Shown in pieces: positions 19,382-29,415 of a stretch of 64,000 nucleotides of DNA. Position 1 is the stretch's first letter. Every line of letters begins with the position of its first letter. This stretch comes from Shewanella psychropiezotolerans (GTDB lineage Bacteria; Pseudomonadota; Gammaproteobacteria; Enterobacterales; Shewanellaceae), in NCBI RefSeq assembly GCF_007197555.1, contig NZ_CP041614.1:4890001-4954000 (forward strand), in the 5' to 3' direction. Below the pieces are notes generated by a model. The model saw only the letters and a list, made by a program, of their open reading frames with translations. It was not told the DNA's origin and did not search any database. A program made the translations under genes and the position numbers.

Positions 19382-21019
19382 ATGACAGAGCTAACCCAGA
19401 GTCAGACTTGGTATGAGCTAAAGGCTCATACCAAGACCTTGCCTCATATGAGAGTGCTTTTTGAAGAAGATAGACTCAGATTCGACACTATGTCGACATC
19501 AGCTTGTGGCCTGTTTTTGGATTACTCCAAAAACAGGGCGAATAGTGAGACCTTATCTCTACTATTCAAGCTTGCAGACGAGACTAAGCTAGTGTCAAAA
19601 ATCAAGGCTATGTTTGACGGTGATTTGATCAACACCACCGAAAAACGTGCAGTGCTACATACCGCACTGCGCGCTAAGCCTGAACAAAAGATAATTCTAG
19701 ACGGTATAAATATCGTCGAAGAAGTTCAGCAGACTCAAGCTCAAATGGCGACATTTGTCACTGCAATCACTTCCGGAAGCTGGAAAGGTTACACTGGCAA
19801 GTCGATCACAGATATCGTCAGTATCGGTATCGGCGGTTCCTTCTTAGGTCCTAAGATAGTGTCTCAAGCGCTCAGACCTTACTGGAATAAAGCGCTCAAT
19901 TGCCACTTCGTGGGTAATGTGGATGGCACATCCATCACCGAGAAACTTAAAATTCTCGATGCTGAAACCACATTGTTTATCATGTCATCTAAGTCTTTCA
20001 GTACTCAAGAAACCTTAACTAACACCTTAAGTGCTAAAGATTGGTTTATGAGCAATGGGGCGAGTCAAGAGGATATCGCTCAACATTTTGTTGCCGTCAC
20101 CTCCAATGTAGCAAAGGCGACAGAGTTCGGTATCGATGCCGATAATATCTTCCCTATGTGGGATTGGGTTGGTGGTCGTTATTCACTCTGGTCAGCCATA
20201 GGTTTGCCCATAGCATTGATGATAGGCATGGATAACTTCCGTGAACTGCTTGACGGTGCTCATGAGATGGATAAGCATTTTGCCAACGCGCCGCTATCGG
20301 AAAATATGCCTGTGATTATGGGACTATTTTCACTACTGTACGGCAACTTCCATGATGCTCAGTCCCATGTGGTATTGACCTATGATCATTATCTGAGAGG
20401 ACTTCCCGCATATTTCCAGCAGCTGGACATGGAGAGTAACGGTAAGTCAGTCACCTTAGATGGCACTCGTGCCGATTTCAGCACAGGGCCAGTTATCTGG
20501 GGCGGTGAGGGCACTAACGGTCAACACGCCTATCACCAGTTATTGCATCAAGGTACTGCGCTCATTCCTGCCGACTTTATTATGCCTCTCAAGAGTCATA
20601 ATCCGTTAGGAGAGCACCACATCCAACTCGCATCAAACTGTTTTGGTCAAACCCAAGCACTGATGCAAGGGCGTTCTTATGAAGAAGCCTTAGCAGAACT
20701 TGAAGCCAGTGCGCTTTCGAATGATGAAAAGAGTACCATAGCCAAGCATAAAGAGATGCAAGGTAACAAGCCAAGCAATACCCTATTAATGGACAAGCTG
20801 ACGCCTGGAACTCTAGGCTCCCTAATCGCACTCTATGAACACAGAACCTTCGTTCAGGGCGCAATTTGGAACATCAACTCATTCGATCAATGGGGTGTCG
20901 AGCTAGGTAAAACATTAGGCAATGATGTTTTAGCCAGACTCGGAGCAGAGAAAGATGCAAGTGAACTGGACAGTTCAAGTAATGGCCTTATCAATATGTT
21001 CAGGCAACAATCTCTCTAG
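19382..21019 (+). CDS. pgi: Pgi, glucose-6-phosphate isomerase
   Basis: Interconverts glucose-6-P and fructose-6-P. 545 residues, the usual bacterial length. Seen: [14 protein letters not shown] (about 148-161), the signature [34 protein letters not shown], and the catalytic Glu/His region GESNGK-like MESNGKSV and [10 protein letters not shown]; the C-terminal [20 protein letters not shown] is diagnostic. It follows tal with AAGGAG at the tal stop, and a strong terminator closes the operon. Confidence 0.97.
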   Translation: MTELTQSQTWYELKAHTKTLPHMRVLFEEDRLRFDTMSTSACGLFLDYSKNRANSETLSLLFKLADETKLVSKIKAMFDGDLINTTEKRAVLHTALRAKPEQKIILDGINIVEEVQQTQAQMATFVTAITSGSWKGYTGKSITDIVSIGIGGSFLGPKIVSQALRPYWNKALNCHFVGNVDGTSITEKLKILDAETTLFIMSSKSFSTQETLTNTLSAKDWFMSNGASQEDIAQHFVAVTSNVAKATEFGIDADNIFPMWDWVGGRYSLWSAIGLPIALMIGMDNFRELLDGAHEMDKHFANAPLSENMPVIMGLFSLLYGNFHDAQSHVVLTYDHYLRGLPAYFQQLDMESNGKSVTLDGTRADFSTGPVIWGGEGTNGQHAYHQLLHQGTALIPADFIMPLKSHNPLGEHHIQLASNCFGQTQALMQGRSYEEALAELEASALSNDEKSTIAKHKEMQGNKPSNTLLMDKLTPGTLGSLIALYEHRTFVQGAIWNINSFDQWGVELGKTLGNDVLARLGAEKDASELDSSSNGLINMFRQQSL

Positions 21020-21043
21020 ATCACGCTAAAAAGCTCTCACAAT

Positions 21044-21075
21044 AAAAAAAGCCAGTTTACACTGGCTTTTTTTTA
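21044..21075 (+). terminator. tal-pgi terminator
   Basis: AAAAAAAGCCAGT and ACTGGCTTTTTTT around TTAC; strong Rho-independent terminator. Confidence 0.93.
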
Positions 21076-21254
21076 TTCCGTAGTTCATATCTCTAAATAC
21101 TGCAAATATTCTTTGTACTTAGCGCAAGATCATCACCTTTCACGCCATAAAAACTTCACCGAACGTTAACAGAAGTGAAACATTTATCTTGCACACTATT
21201 TTAAAAGTGTGGTATTTATTTGATTGAACAGAAATACAACAACAGGAGGTCACC

Positions 21255-21440
21255 ATGAATCGACTCGATTATGGTAGTGCGCTAGATACAGTGATAGAAA
21301 GACCAAGCCGCTCGAGAAGCTCCAACAAGAAACGCAAATGGCGTGAAATTGAGGCACTGCAAGAGAAGCACCGTTTACTCAAAGAACTGCAAGACATAGA
21401 TAGCAACTTCGATGGTGAGTTAGACAACCTCCTGATGTAA
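21255..21440 (+). CDS. DUF3545-family small protein
   Basis: 61-residue basic protein of the DUF3545 family, common in Shewanella and relatives, with no known role. The N-terminal half is rich in Arg/Lys/Ser (RPSRSRSSNKKRKWREIEAL), the C-terminal half is predicted helical and acidic (DIDSNFDGELDNLLM). The SD is near perfect (AGGAGGT, seven bases before ATG) and the gene has its own terminator, so it is very likely expressed. Nucleic-acid binding by the basic part is a guess. Confidence 0.82.
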   Translation: MNRLDYGSALDTVIERPSRSRSSNKKRKWREIEALQEKHRLLKELQDIDSNFDGELDNLLM

Positions 21441-21450
21441 AATCATCAAA

Positions 21451-21478
21451 TAAAAAGAGCGCATTAGCGCTCTTTTTA
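21451..21478 (+). terminator. Terminator of the DUF3545 gene
   Basis: TAAAAAGAGCGC-ATTA-GCGCTCTTTTTA, symmetric and so usable in both directions; it may also stop the hemerythrin gene from the other side. Confidence 0.9.
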
Positions 21479-21510
21479 TCCTAGAACCCTAGGAACAAAA
21501 AACTAAGCTT

Positions 21511-22059
21511 CTACTCATCTCTAGTGATGTATTCTCTTAACTCCTCGAATAACGCATTATCATTATCACTAAATAGCGGGTCATCGATGAGTTTCAGTGA
21601 GCATAGGGCTTGTATCTCCTGCCAATCAGTTTGATCTATCACCTCCGCCCATCGAGGAAAAATATCTCTTTCTTCAAACAGCATATGATCTTCTTGCAAG
21701 ATAACGTATGCCTTAAGATCCAGTACAAGCTGCTCTCTAGACACCACAACATCACTCAAGATGAGATTTAATGATGCCATTAGAGATGCCGAGGCATCAA
21801 CTAATCCTTGATGTTGTTCAGCAAGCTTTTTAGTCCCCGTCTGAGCTGTTTTCTTTAAATAGTAGCTATAGATGATATCTTCTAAGGGGTGATGGCTATG
21901 CTCGGCATAACTCTGCATATACTCAACAACATCCCTGATAAGATTAAAGTTAACCGCTTCCCCCTGAGCTAACCTGTTGTGCTTCACCTTCAGAATATTG
22001 AGTAATATCGTGATATGCTTATGATCATGATTAAGCCTTGCAAGCATAGTTGTCTCCAT
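21511..22059 (-). CDS. Hemerythrin HHE-domain protein
   Basis: 182-residue all-helical protein with a hemerythrin-like diiron domain. Candidate ligands: LNHDHKHI (residues 9-16), SHHPLEDIIY (about 55-64), LAEQHQGL (about 83) and LQEDHMLFEERDIFPRW (about 123-139), the usual H...HxxxE...H...HxxxxD spacing. Such proteins bind O2, NO or protect Fe-S centres. It lies downstream of the response-regulator and kinase genes on the same strand, with a 145-base gap, and an FNR-like box lies 81 bases upstream of its start, so oxygen-dependent control is plausible. The exact ligand or function is unknown. Confidence 0.87.
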   Translation of the reverse strand: METTMLARLNHDHKHITILLNILKVKHNRLAQGEAVNFNLIRDVVEYMQSYAEHSHHPLEDIIYSYYLKKTAQTGTKKLAEQHQGLVDASASLMASLNLILSDVVVSREQLVLDLKAYVILQEDHMLFEERDIFPRWAEVIDQTDWQEIQALCSLKLIDDPLFSDNDNALFEELREYITRDE

Positions 22060-22139
22060 AATCCGAATACCTTATATATACAATAATAGTAAATAGATGA
22101 AATTACGCCCAATATATCAAAGGTGATTGTTAAGGAGTT

Positions 22140-22153
22140 CTGATTAAGATCAA
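22140..22153. promoter_or_regulatory. FNR/EtrA-like site upstream of the hemerythrin gene
   Basis: CTGAT-TAAG-ATCAA matches TTGAT-N4-ATCAA at 9 of 10 positions, 81 bases upstream of the hemerythrin start. Confidence 0.5.
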
Positions 22154-22204
22154 CGAAACAAGAACTATTTAAATTAATTAAATCAAAGAGTCATTATTAT
22201 TTCT

Positions 22205-23302
22205 CTATGGGGCAACACTGGATTCAACATAATTCTTCACCGTCTTTAACGAGCCTTGTAAACGATAGAAGGCATCTCCAGCCGAATTGGCTTCCTTTAA
22301 ATTTCGCTCCAGCAAGGTGGCAAAGTAATGCTCCTGCTCCTCTGTCATATCAAGTACATGGAAGCTACTGCGGATCTCGGTTGTCATACCTGTTAATGCT
22401 GCACTGAACTTCTCATCATGTTCTAAGATTGCGCCATTGATCTTGCCTAGCAAGCTTTGGATCTCCACAAATACATGCTGCAATGTCTGTTGGCGACCTA
22501 TATCCATCACTCTCGCCTCTAAGCCCTCGACAATAACCGCAATGATGTCCCTGAGCCGTCCATAGAGAACTTCATCATCCACCGGCATATTCTTTATCAA
22601 GAAGGAGACATGTTTATCATTACAGATAGTGCGATTTCCAAAATCATATAAACGACCATGCTTATCGAGTAACTCTAGTATATTTGCCTCAATCGGACTG
22701 ATTTCGGCATGCTGAGGGGCAAAGTAATGCACCTCATCATCTCTTATTTCCAGACAAGTATTTAGATTGAGTTGTTGCATCAAGTCAAAGAAGGCATCGG
22801 CCAGACTCTGATAATCCTGGCATAAGAAACATTGCCTAAAAAACTGTAAAACAGCGCCATATTGAGACGACTCAGTCATAGACTGAAACGCCATATTCCT
22901 CGACATAGATTCAGCCTGAACAAGTGAACGCCTCTTTGACTGATAGGAAGCTACAGCCTGCACTTTAGCCAGTAATTCTTTTATCTCAAAAGGCTTGGCA
23001 ATAAAGTCCACAGCGCTAACGTCGTAGGCTCTCAGCCTCTCCTCTAAGGTATTCATCCCAGAGACAAAGATCACCGCACTGTCTTTGCCTGACTCTGTGA
23101 GTTGCTGACAAAGTTCGATACCACTCACATCGGGAAGATTAATATCCATCAACACTAGATCTGGTGTGATATCAATTAAAGATTCGCGATATGTACTCGC
23201 CTCATGGAATACTGCAACCTGATAATGATCATTAAGTACTTCCTGAATCAGCTCACAATAATCTTCATCATCATCCACGACCCATACTAATATCTCTTCC
23301 AT
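22205..23302 (-). CDS. Response regulator with N-terminal REC and unassigned output region
   Basis: 365 residues. Residues 1-120 are a receiver domain: acidic pocket VDDDEDY, phosphoacceptor Asp in LVLMDINLPDVSG, and the conserved Lys in VDFIAKPFEIKEL. The remaining ~240 residues have no DNA-binding helix-turn-helix, GGDEF, EAL or HD motif that I can see; they are mainly helical. ATG 23302 is preferred to a GTG one codon upstream, with GAGGG at eight bases. It lies 163 bases downstream of the hybrid kinase gene on the same strand, so a cognate pair is likely. The output may act by protein-protein contact. Confidence 0.85.
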   Translation of the reverse strand: MEEILVWVVDDDEDYCELIQEVLNDHYQVAVFHEASTYRESLIDITPDLVLMDINLPDVSGIELCQQLTESGKDSAVIFVSGMNTLEERLRAYDVSAVDFIAKPFEIKELLAKVQAVASYQSKRRSLVQAESMSRNMAFQSMTESSQYGAVLQFFRQCFLCQDYQSLADAFFDLMQQLNLNTCLEIRDDEVHYFAPQHAEISPIEANILELLDKHGRLYDFGNRTICNDKHVSFLIKNMPVDDEVLYGRLRDIIAVIVEGLEARVMDIGRQQTLQHVFVEIQSLLGKINGAILEHDEKFSAALTGMTTEIRSSFHVLDMTEEQEHYFATLLERNLKEANSAGDAFYRLQGSLKTVKNYVESSVAP

Positions 23303-23467
23303 CACAAAATCCCTCTCAAATAGCAGCCAATGTAGGTTGAAATGACGTCAAAGCCATTAACACTAACTTGATCCACTTGATTCATACCTATGCATCCTTG
23401 TGTTAGCTCTAAATAGACTCTGATGACCCTGAGTCATTTATCGCTATGTATTGAACTCAATCTATCT

Positions 23468-25498
23468 CTACTGAGAAAAGTTGATACCAACCTGTTGCAG
23501 AGCCTGCACTAAACCATCGATAGCGAAAGGTTTATGCAACACCAGATAGGGCATATCCTCGTTACTGCTAATGCCGATATCACCAATAAACCCAGAGATC
23601 AGCAGCACAGGAATATCCTCCTTAGCGCAGAGTTCTTTAGCCAACTCATAACCATTAATCCCCCCTGGCATGAGTACATCGGTGATCAATAATTCAATTC
23701 CATTAAGCCCTTCTTTATATTTTTCCCTTACGACTAAAGGATCGGAATACGCTTCAACTTCCATGCCCAAGATCTCGCAATAATCTTGTAGGACACTCAG
23801 TAGATCGACTTCATCATCGACAATCAAAACTTTAAGCCTCTGAGCGACCTTAGGCGCCTCGGGTCTCACTACCACGCCTAGCGCCTGCCGCCTCTTCTGT
23901 TTAGCAACAGGGAACCAGAGTCTGAATTCAGTGCCATAACAGTCTGATTCTATGACGCTCATATAGCCATTAGAGCGCTTCACAAAACCATAAACCATAG
24001 AGAGCCCAAGCCCAGTGCCATTGCTCTTGTCTTTCGTTGTGAAGAAAGGCTCGAAGATTTTATCTAATAGATGGGGAGCAATACCAGTTCCTGTATCTAA
24101 TACAGACACAGTGATGTATTGGCCCGCTTCCACCATTGGACGACCAGTTAAACCTGGCAGAAACCCAGCCAGTGACTCTCTACCACAACGTATGGTTATC
24201 TCCCCCTCTCCTCCCATCGCATCTCTGGCATTTAAAACAAGGTTCAATAGCGCATCTTCCAGATCGCCACGATCGACAAGAATTTCATCCAGCTCTTGCC
24301 CAGGCTCTAAGATCAGAGAGATCTGCGTGGTTAAGGATTTACCTATCAGTTCCTCGATACCTTGAATCACATCATTGACCTGATACAAGTTGGCACTGAA
24401 TTGTTCCTGCCTGGAAAACTGCAGTAAACGTCTGGTCAGGTCTGTCCCTCTTTGGCATGCTTTGAAGGCAGTGGCAAGATAACGGGAAATTTTCTCTTCA
24501 CTGGTTTTAAGCTCCATTAACTCCAGATTACCCTTCAATACTCCGAGAATATTATTAAAATCATGAGCAATACCACCGACTAACTGTCCCATGGCCTGCA
24601 TTTTTTGGGTGCGTGCCATGATCTGCTGAAGTTGCTTATGCTCGGTAATATCTCTGCCTACTAGCGCAAACAGGCTACCATGCTCACTGTGCTCCTCCAA
24701 CGCGACCAGGTGCATATGTAGCACCGCAGTTTCGTTATCGGCCTTACTACAGATGAGCTCTCCATCAAACTCTCGACGCGTATTAATCGCTTGTAGCAGC
24801 TCACTATCTTGACCACCAGCAGCGGATTGATTCAGCTCTTCTTGAAATAACAGTGTGATGGGTTTGCCTATAAGCTGGCTGCGTGGGTAGTGGCTGATGC
24901 TGGTCGCTGCAGCGTTGGCGTACATGATACTTGGCACTCCAAATGGCGAACGACTAGCGACTAAAATCAGGTCTTCACTGTTACTGACTATTGATTGGAA
25001 CATCTCACTATCTACAGAGTGAACGCCTCTGTCTCTCGCTCTCTGTTGCCACTCAAGAGTCTGCTGTACCAACATTCCCATAATAATATCGGACAAGAGC
25101 TCACTTGAACTTAATAGAAATGACAGCCATTGATCGCTGGATGAATGAAAAAAGATCTGTATATTGACTCGCTTTGCAGGCCAGATAACGAAAGACTGCC
25201 AACGATGAACCATAGGTTCCTGATTGAAAAACGGCCAAGCTTTTGCCTCTTTCCATAGGGTTAGATATCGAACGGGATCTCGACACCAGCATGTAGCAGA
25301 AGCAGGCATATCGTCACATTGCAGTGAGTCTTTAGGAATAATCAGTACCGCTTGAGATTGGCTGACTTCTGCCAAAATACGGCACAGAGGCAGGAGTATG
25401 TCTTCACCATTAATGAAATTTGCTTGTAATTTTCCGAGCTCGGCCAAGAGTCTTGGCCAAAAGGGATTAATATCAGTTTGAGAGAATTCTTTAAACAC
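23468..25498 (-). CDS. Hybrid sensor histidine kinase (PAS, HisKA, HATPase, REC)
   Basis: 676 residues, no clear membrane span, so a cytoplasmic sensor. Order: an N-terminal region of about 165 residues of unknown type; a PAS domain (about 170-290; SVVSNSEDLILVASRSP, VGRDITEHKQLQ); HisKA with the phospho-His in GGIAHDFNNILGVLKGNLEL; HATPase_c with N box LVLNARDAMGG, G1 DTGTGIAP, F box FEPFFTTK and G2 GTGLGLSMVYG; and a C-terminal receiver with LLITDVLMPGGING. The HDFNNIL type is shared with many soluble hybrid kinases. The start codon is GTG with a weak SD, so the N-terminus is not certain. The response regulator follows directly. Confidence 0.9.
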   Translation of the reverse strand: MFKEFSQTDINPFWPRLLAELGKLQANFINGEDILLPLCRILAEVSQSQAVLIIPKDSLQCDDMPASATCWCRDPVRYLTLWKEAKAWPFFNQEPMVHRWQSFVIWPAKRVNIQIFFHSSSDQWLSFLLSSSELLSDIIMGMLVQQTLEWQQRARDRGVHSVDSEMFQSIVSNSEDLILVASRSPFGVPSIMYANAAATSISHYPRSQLIGKPITLLFQEELNQSAAGGQDSELLQAINTRREFDGELICSKADNETAVLHMHLVALEEHSEHGSLFALVGRDITEHKQLQQIMARTQKMQAMGQLVGGIAHDFNNILGVLKGNLELMELKTSEEKISRYLATAFKACQRGTDLTRRLLQFSRQEQFSANLYQVNDVIQGIEELIGKSLTTQISLILEPGQELDEILVDRGDLEDALLNLVLNARDAMGGEGEITIRCGRESLAGFLPGLTGRPMVEAGQYITVSVLDTGTGIAPHLLDKIFEPFFTTKDKSNGTGLGLSMVYGFVKRSNGYMSVIESDCYGTEFRLWFPVAKQKRRQALGVVVRPEAPKVAQRLKVLIVDDEVDLLSVLQDYCEILGMEVEAYSDPLVVREKYKEGLNGIELLITDVLMPGGINGYELAKELCAKEDIPVLLISGFIGDIGISSNEDMPYLVLHKPFAIDGLVQALQQVGINFSQ

Positions 25499-25665
25499 TG
25501 TAGAGTCCGTTCCCCATCATCCATGAAGTTAGTGCTGCTTCATTTTATGAAAATAATTCAAGTAGCAGAATTAAATAAAGCATAGTTAAACTTGGATGAT
25601 TCGCGACAATATAAGTGACAAAGCTTGTAACTAATTCTTTCTGCTCAACGAAAAGGCCCAGATTT

Positions 25666-26520
25666 ATGACAGATTCAAGGTGGATTGGTGCTCATGTGAG
25701 TGCCGCTGGGGGCATACAAAATGCACCTATAAATGCAAAAAAAATAGACGCCAACGCCTTTGCACTATTCACTAAGAACCAACGGAGGTGGCAGGCGGCT
25801 CCGCTAACTCAAGATCAGATAGAAACCTTCAAACACAATTGCTTAGAAGCCAATATATCCAGTGACGGTATACTCCCCCACGACAGTTACTTAATCAACC
25901 TCGGGCATCCTGATGCAGAGCAATTGGAGAAGTCCAGGCTGGCATTCTTTGAAGAGATGCAAAGATGTGAACAGATGGGGCTGACGCTACTGAACTTCCA
26001 TCCTGGCAGCCATCTCAGAAAAATCGAGATAGATGAATGTTTATCTCGTATCAGCGACTCTATCAATATGGCACTGGAGAGAAGTAGCAAGGTAACAGCC
26101 GTGATTGAAAATACCGCGGGACAAGGGTCAAATTTAGGCCACAGCTTTGAGCAGTTAGCTCGAATTATAGAAGGTGTCGAAGACAAGACTCGGGTGGGGA
26201 TCTGTCTCGATACCTGTCACATGTTTGCCGCCGGCTATGATCTAACCACAGAAGAGGCCTGCCAACACAGCTTTAAACTGTTCGATGATATTGTGGGCGA
26301 TAAATACTTAAAGGCTATGCACTTAAATGACAGTAAGACGCCGCTGAACAGTAGAGTCGACAGACATGAGTCGCTGGGATTAGGTCATATTGGCCAAGCC
26401 GCCTTTGGCTTTATCATGAACCACCCCGCGACTAAGAGGATCCCTATGGTGTTAGAAACGATTAACGCCGATATTTGGCCTCAGGAGATAAACTGGCTAC
26501 GCAGTTTAAGCCAAGATTAG
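25666..26520 (+). CDS. nfo: Nfo, endonuclease IV
   Basis: Class II AP endonuclease of base-excision repair, using three zinc ions to cleave 5' of abasic sites. 284 residues, like E. coli Nfo (285). Seen: [93 protein letters not shown] and a final [13 protein letters not shown]; the His/Glu/Asp metal ligands of the family are all present. ATG 25666 was chosen over an ORF start 17 codons earlier because it fits family N-termini and has AAAAGG upstream. It is tail-to-tail with the next gene, with no spacer. Confidence 0.96.
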   Translation: MTDSRWIGAHVSAAGGIQNAPINAKKIDANAFALFTKNQRRWQAAPLTQDQIETFKHNCLEANISSDGILPHDSYLINLGHPDAEQLEKSRLAFFEEMQRCEQMGLTLLNFHPGSHLRKIEIDECLSRISDSINMALERSSKVTAVIENTAGQGSNLGHSFEQLARIIEGVEDKTRVGICLDTCHMFAAGYDLTTEEACQHSFKLFDDIVGDKYLKAMHLNDSKTPLNSRVDRHESLGLGHIGQAAFGFIMNHPATKRIPMVLETINADIWPQEINWLRSLSQD

Positions 26521-26817
26521 CTACTGCAGACATTTATAGATAACAGCCACTACTTTGGTCTCCTCTCCTTCATCGACCTGTAGCCAAACAATATGGGTGC
26601 CGCCAATCTTCTCGCCGTAACTCATCGCCTGCTTTTTTGCATCTCTTAATGCAAACTCGCCTCTTCCCTTGCCTCTGGCCATGGCAAAACTATCGCAGTG
26701 TGTGACTTCAAAATCGTAAGCTTCATTAATTCGGTAGTAAAACTCTTGTTGATCATCTGAAGTGGCGCAACCAATGAGGAGACAGCTGGCAAGCAAAGCA
26801 GTTATAAATTTTAACAC
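26521..26817 (-). CDS. Small DUF4156-type lipoprotein
   Basis: 98 residues from a GTG at 26817 (a TTG/ATG-type start at 26865 would add 16 residues ahead of the signal). With the GTG start the N-terminus is a compact lipoprotein signal, LLASCLLIGC, preceded by AAAGG at eight bases. The mature part (GKGRGEFALRDAKKQA, GGTHIVWLQVDEGEETKVVAVIYKC) resembles the DUF4156 family of small enterobacterial/marine lipoproteins, with conserved cysteines that could form disulfides as in RcsF-like folds. The stop abuts the nfo stop. Function unknown; outer-membrane or periplasmic location is inferred. Confidence 0.72.
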   Translation of the reverse strand: MLKFITALLASCLLIGCATSDDQQEFYYRINEAYDFEVTHCDSFAMARGKGRGEFALRDAKKQAMSYGEKIGGTHIVWLQVDEGEETKVVAVIYKCLQ

Positions 26818-26875
26818 CGTAGAAAACCTTTTGGATAAACTGTGGCGCAAGATATAAAAATTCACCCAGCAAAAT

Positions 26876-26891
26876 CGTGATCCAGATCACA
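26876..26891. promoter_or_regulatory. CRP-type box upstream of the small lipoprotein gene
   Basis: CGTGA-TCCAGA-TCACA, 9 of 10 to the CRP consensus, 58 bases before the GTG start. If the longer start were right the site would sit almost on the start codon, which supports the GTG. Confidence 0.5.
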
Positions 26892-27030
26892 CTAAAAACC
26901 AACGGCTGGTTACAAGGTGATACACGGGTAACTACTAAGGAGTCACGAGTACATAAACGGATCGTTAGCGCATGCTAAAGCACTTAAAAACCACAAGTAA
27001 CACATGATAAAAACAATTGTAATTCACATA

Positions 27031-27056
27031 AAAAAAGGGCTAATGCCCTCTTTTAG
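27031..27056 (-). terminator. thr operon terminator
   Basis: On the minus strand AGGGC-ATTA-GCCCT followed by TTTTTT, 23 bases past the thrC stop. Confidence 0.88.
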
Positions 27057-27078
27057 TTTATGTTTCAGCGAGTCAGGT

Positions 27079-28359
27079 TTATAACACCTTAAATAGATGA
27101 GCCTTCAGATCGGCAAAATTGTCATCTAAGGTGACTGACAAGATCTCTTTATTGGCGACTGCCGCTAACTCGGGGGGCAGAGGTAAATTAATGTCGAGTT
27201 CACTATCGACAACATCTTTAAATTTAGCCGGGTGAGCGGTACCTAAAAAGATCCCTTTCTCACCTTCTACCATTGTCATATTCAATGCCTGAGCGGCAAT
27301 AGCGGCGTGGGGCTCCGACAGGTAACCCGCGTCATTTAACTCTTGTAGTGCTGCCGAAGTATTAGCTTCTGACAATGCCACACCAGAGATATCCGCCAGT
27401 GACCAGTTCATCTTCTCTATGATAGCTTCGACTCTGGGCCAGTTACTCGGCTCGGCAACATCCATGGCATTAGACATAGTCCCGACCGTTGCATTAGGTA
27501 ACCAATCACCCTTATCTAAATAACGCGGCACAGTGTCATTGCTGTTAGTGGCAGCGATGAAACGTTTAACGGGTAAGCCCATGGCTTGGGCAAACAGGCC
27601 TGCTGTTAAGTTACCAAAGTTACCACTGGGCACAGAGATAACGGGATCTTGATCATGTTGGCGCTTAAACTGTGCCACGGCTTCGAAGTAGTAACAAATT
27701 TGGGCCAGGAGACGACTGATATTGATCGAATTAGCCGAATTAAGGTGCAAGCCATCACGGATATCGCTATCTTCGAATGCTTGCTTTACCAGCGCCTGAC
27801 AGGCATCGAAATCAGACTCCACTGATACAGTATGTATGTTGTCACCTAAGGTTGTGAACATCTTCTCCTGCAACAGACTTATTTTGCCCTTGGGATAGAG
27901 CACAACAACCTTTATCTTGTCTAAGCCAAAGAAAGCATCGGCAACTGCCGCACCGGTATCGCCGGAAGTGGCAGTCAGGATATTAATTTTATCGTCTGAA
28001 GCTAGCTCATTTAAGCATTGGGCCATAAACCTGGCGCCAAAGTCTTTGAAGGCTAAGGTAGGTCCATGGAATAACTCTAAACAGTGTCTATTTTCATCAA
28101 CCTTTGCTAACGAAAGGTCGAAATTAAATGCGTTTTCAACCAGACTATCGACGGTATCTTGTCCAAGTTCAGAGGCTAACCAGGCACCCAGTATTTTTTG
28201 ACATCGAGCCACGAACGGCAGTGCCAGTAGCGAGTCGACATCATCCAATACCGGAATTGAGGTTGGAAAAAATAGTCCTCTGTCTCTGCCTAAACCTAGC
28301 TTAAGTGCCTGAGTAAAACTCACCACCTGAGAAGGGTGTTTTAAATTGTACAGTTCCAT
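27079..28359 (-). CDS. thrC: ThrC, threonine synthase
   Basis: PLP enzyme converting O-phosphohomoserine to threonine. 426 residues. Seen: the start MELYNLKHPSQVVSF typical of the gammaproteobacterial type, the PLP lysine in HGPTLAFKDFGARF (about Lys107), LTATSGDTGAAVADAF, and VPSGNFGNLTAG. It is the last gene of thrABC, 11 bases after thrB, and is followed by a terminator. Confidence 0.96.
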   Translation of the reverse strand: MELYNLKHPSQVVSFTQALKLGLGRDRGLFFPTSIPVLDDVDSLLALPFVARCQKILGAWLASELGQDTVDSLVENAFNFDLSLAKVDENRHCLELFHGPTLAFKDFGARFMAQCLNELASDDKINILTATSGDTGAAVADAFFGLDKIKVVVLYPKGKISLLQEKMFTTLGDNIHTVSVESDFDACQALVKQAFEDSDIRDGLHLNSANSINISRLLAQICYYFEAVAQFKRQHDQDPVISVPSGNFGNLTAGLFAQAMGLPVKRFIAATNSNDTVPRYLDKGDWLPNATVGTMSNAMDVAEPSNWPRVEAIIEKMNWSLADISGVALSEANTSAALQELNDAGYLSEPHAAIAAQALNMTMVEGEKGIFLGTAHPAKFKDVVDSELDINLPLPPELAAVANKEILSVTLDDNFADLKAHLFKVL

Positions 28360-28370
28360 AATAGATAACC

Positions 28371-29330
28371 TTAATCCTGAATCTTAAAATTGTTTAACGA
28401 GTCAGTTCTGCGAGTCCCTTGGGCATCGATTTTACAGATATGCGAGAAGCCCCCCTGCTTAACATAGTTTTTATCAAGCCAAGCTTGCGCTTTTTGCGCC
28501 GTCTGTAAGTTATCTGTGACAGAGAAAAGCGTCGGACCACTGCCTGAAATCCCACTAGTCAGCATGCCTATCTCAGCCAAGGCTGCTCTGGACTCTTCAT
28601 AGCCAGGAATCGCCGCGGCGCGGTAGGGCTCGGCCAGCACATCTTTAAGTACCGAGATAGCCAAGTTAGGGTCTTTCTTATAGGAAGCGTGGACAAAAGC
28701 ACTTAGATACCGACCGAAATCGATCGCCACAGCTTTATCGTATTGCTTTGGCAAGAGATCACGCATCTTAGCCGTCGAGAGTGAGATGCCTGGATAGGCA
28801 ACAAGCCAATACCAGTTCTCGAATGTGGGGATGGTGTCGCACACTTTAGACGGCGTATCCAGCATCAACTGCATACCACCTAAATAACAGGGCGCGACAT
28901 TATCATAATGAACTGAGCCGCTGATCTTCCCCTCGAACTCTCCCATCAGACGTAGCAAGGCTTGCTCATCATAGGGCTTATCAAAATATTCATTCAGCGC
29001 ATAAAGCGCCGCAACCACAGAGCTGGCACTGGAACCTAAACCACTACCCACTGGAAGGTTCTTCTCTAACACCAGTGCCAGACCATCCTTTCTATCTAGC
29101 TGCTTTAGAAAGAAGTCGGCACATTGGTAGACGATATTTTCCTGCGGGTCTTGAGGCAGCTTATCGGCCCAGTGACCCGCAAGAGACAGATGTATGCCTG
29201 TATCTGCCGAACAGACAGAGACTCTGTCCCCCAGCAAACTGCCGTCTATTGGCGCTAAAGCTGCGCCGAGTAGGTCAAATCCAACACCCACGTTACCCAT
29301 AGAAGCTGGGGCGTATACAGTTAGAGTCAT
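28371..29330 (-). CDS. thrB: ThrB, homoserine kinase
   Basis: GHMP-family kinase phosphorylating homoserine. 319 residues. Seen: the start MTLTVYAPASMGNVGVGFD, the ATP loop LPVGSGLGSSASSVVAAL (about 92-109), and the C-terminal MLTSGISGSGPTLFSV. It is 85 bases downstream of thrA; this gap contains a small hairpin (CAGCTTC/GAAGCTG) that might tune the thrA:thrB ratio. thrC follows at 11 bases. Confidence 0.96.
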   Translation of the reverse strand: MTLTVYAPASMGNVGVGFDLLGAALAPIDGSLLGDRVSVCSADTGIHLSLAGHWADKLPQDPQENIVYQCADFFLKQLDRKDGLALVLEKNLPVGSGLGSSASSVVAALYALNEYFDKPYDEQALLRLMGEFEGKISGSVHYDNVAPCYLGGMQLMLDTPSKVCDTIPTFENWYWLVAYPGISLSTAKMRDLLPKQYDKAVAIDFGRYLSAFVHASYKKDPNLAISVLKDVLAEPYRAAAIPGYEESRAALAEIGMLTSGISGSGPTLFSVTDNLQTAQKAQAWLDKNYVKQGGFSHICKIDAQGTRRTDSLNNFKIQD

Positions 29331-29415
29331 ATAAAACTTCCCATATCAGTGCTCATAATGCCAAATTTCATATCACAGCTTCTCATTGAAGCTGACGCGC
29401 TACAAATATTCACAC

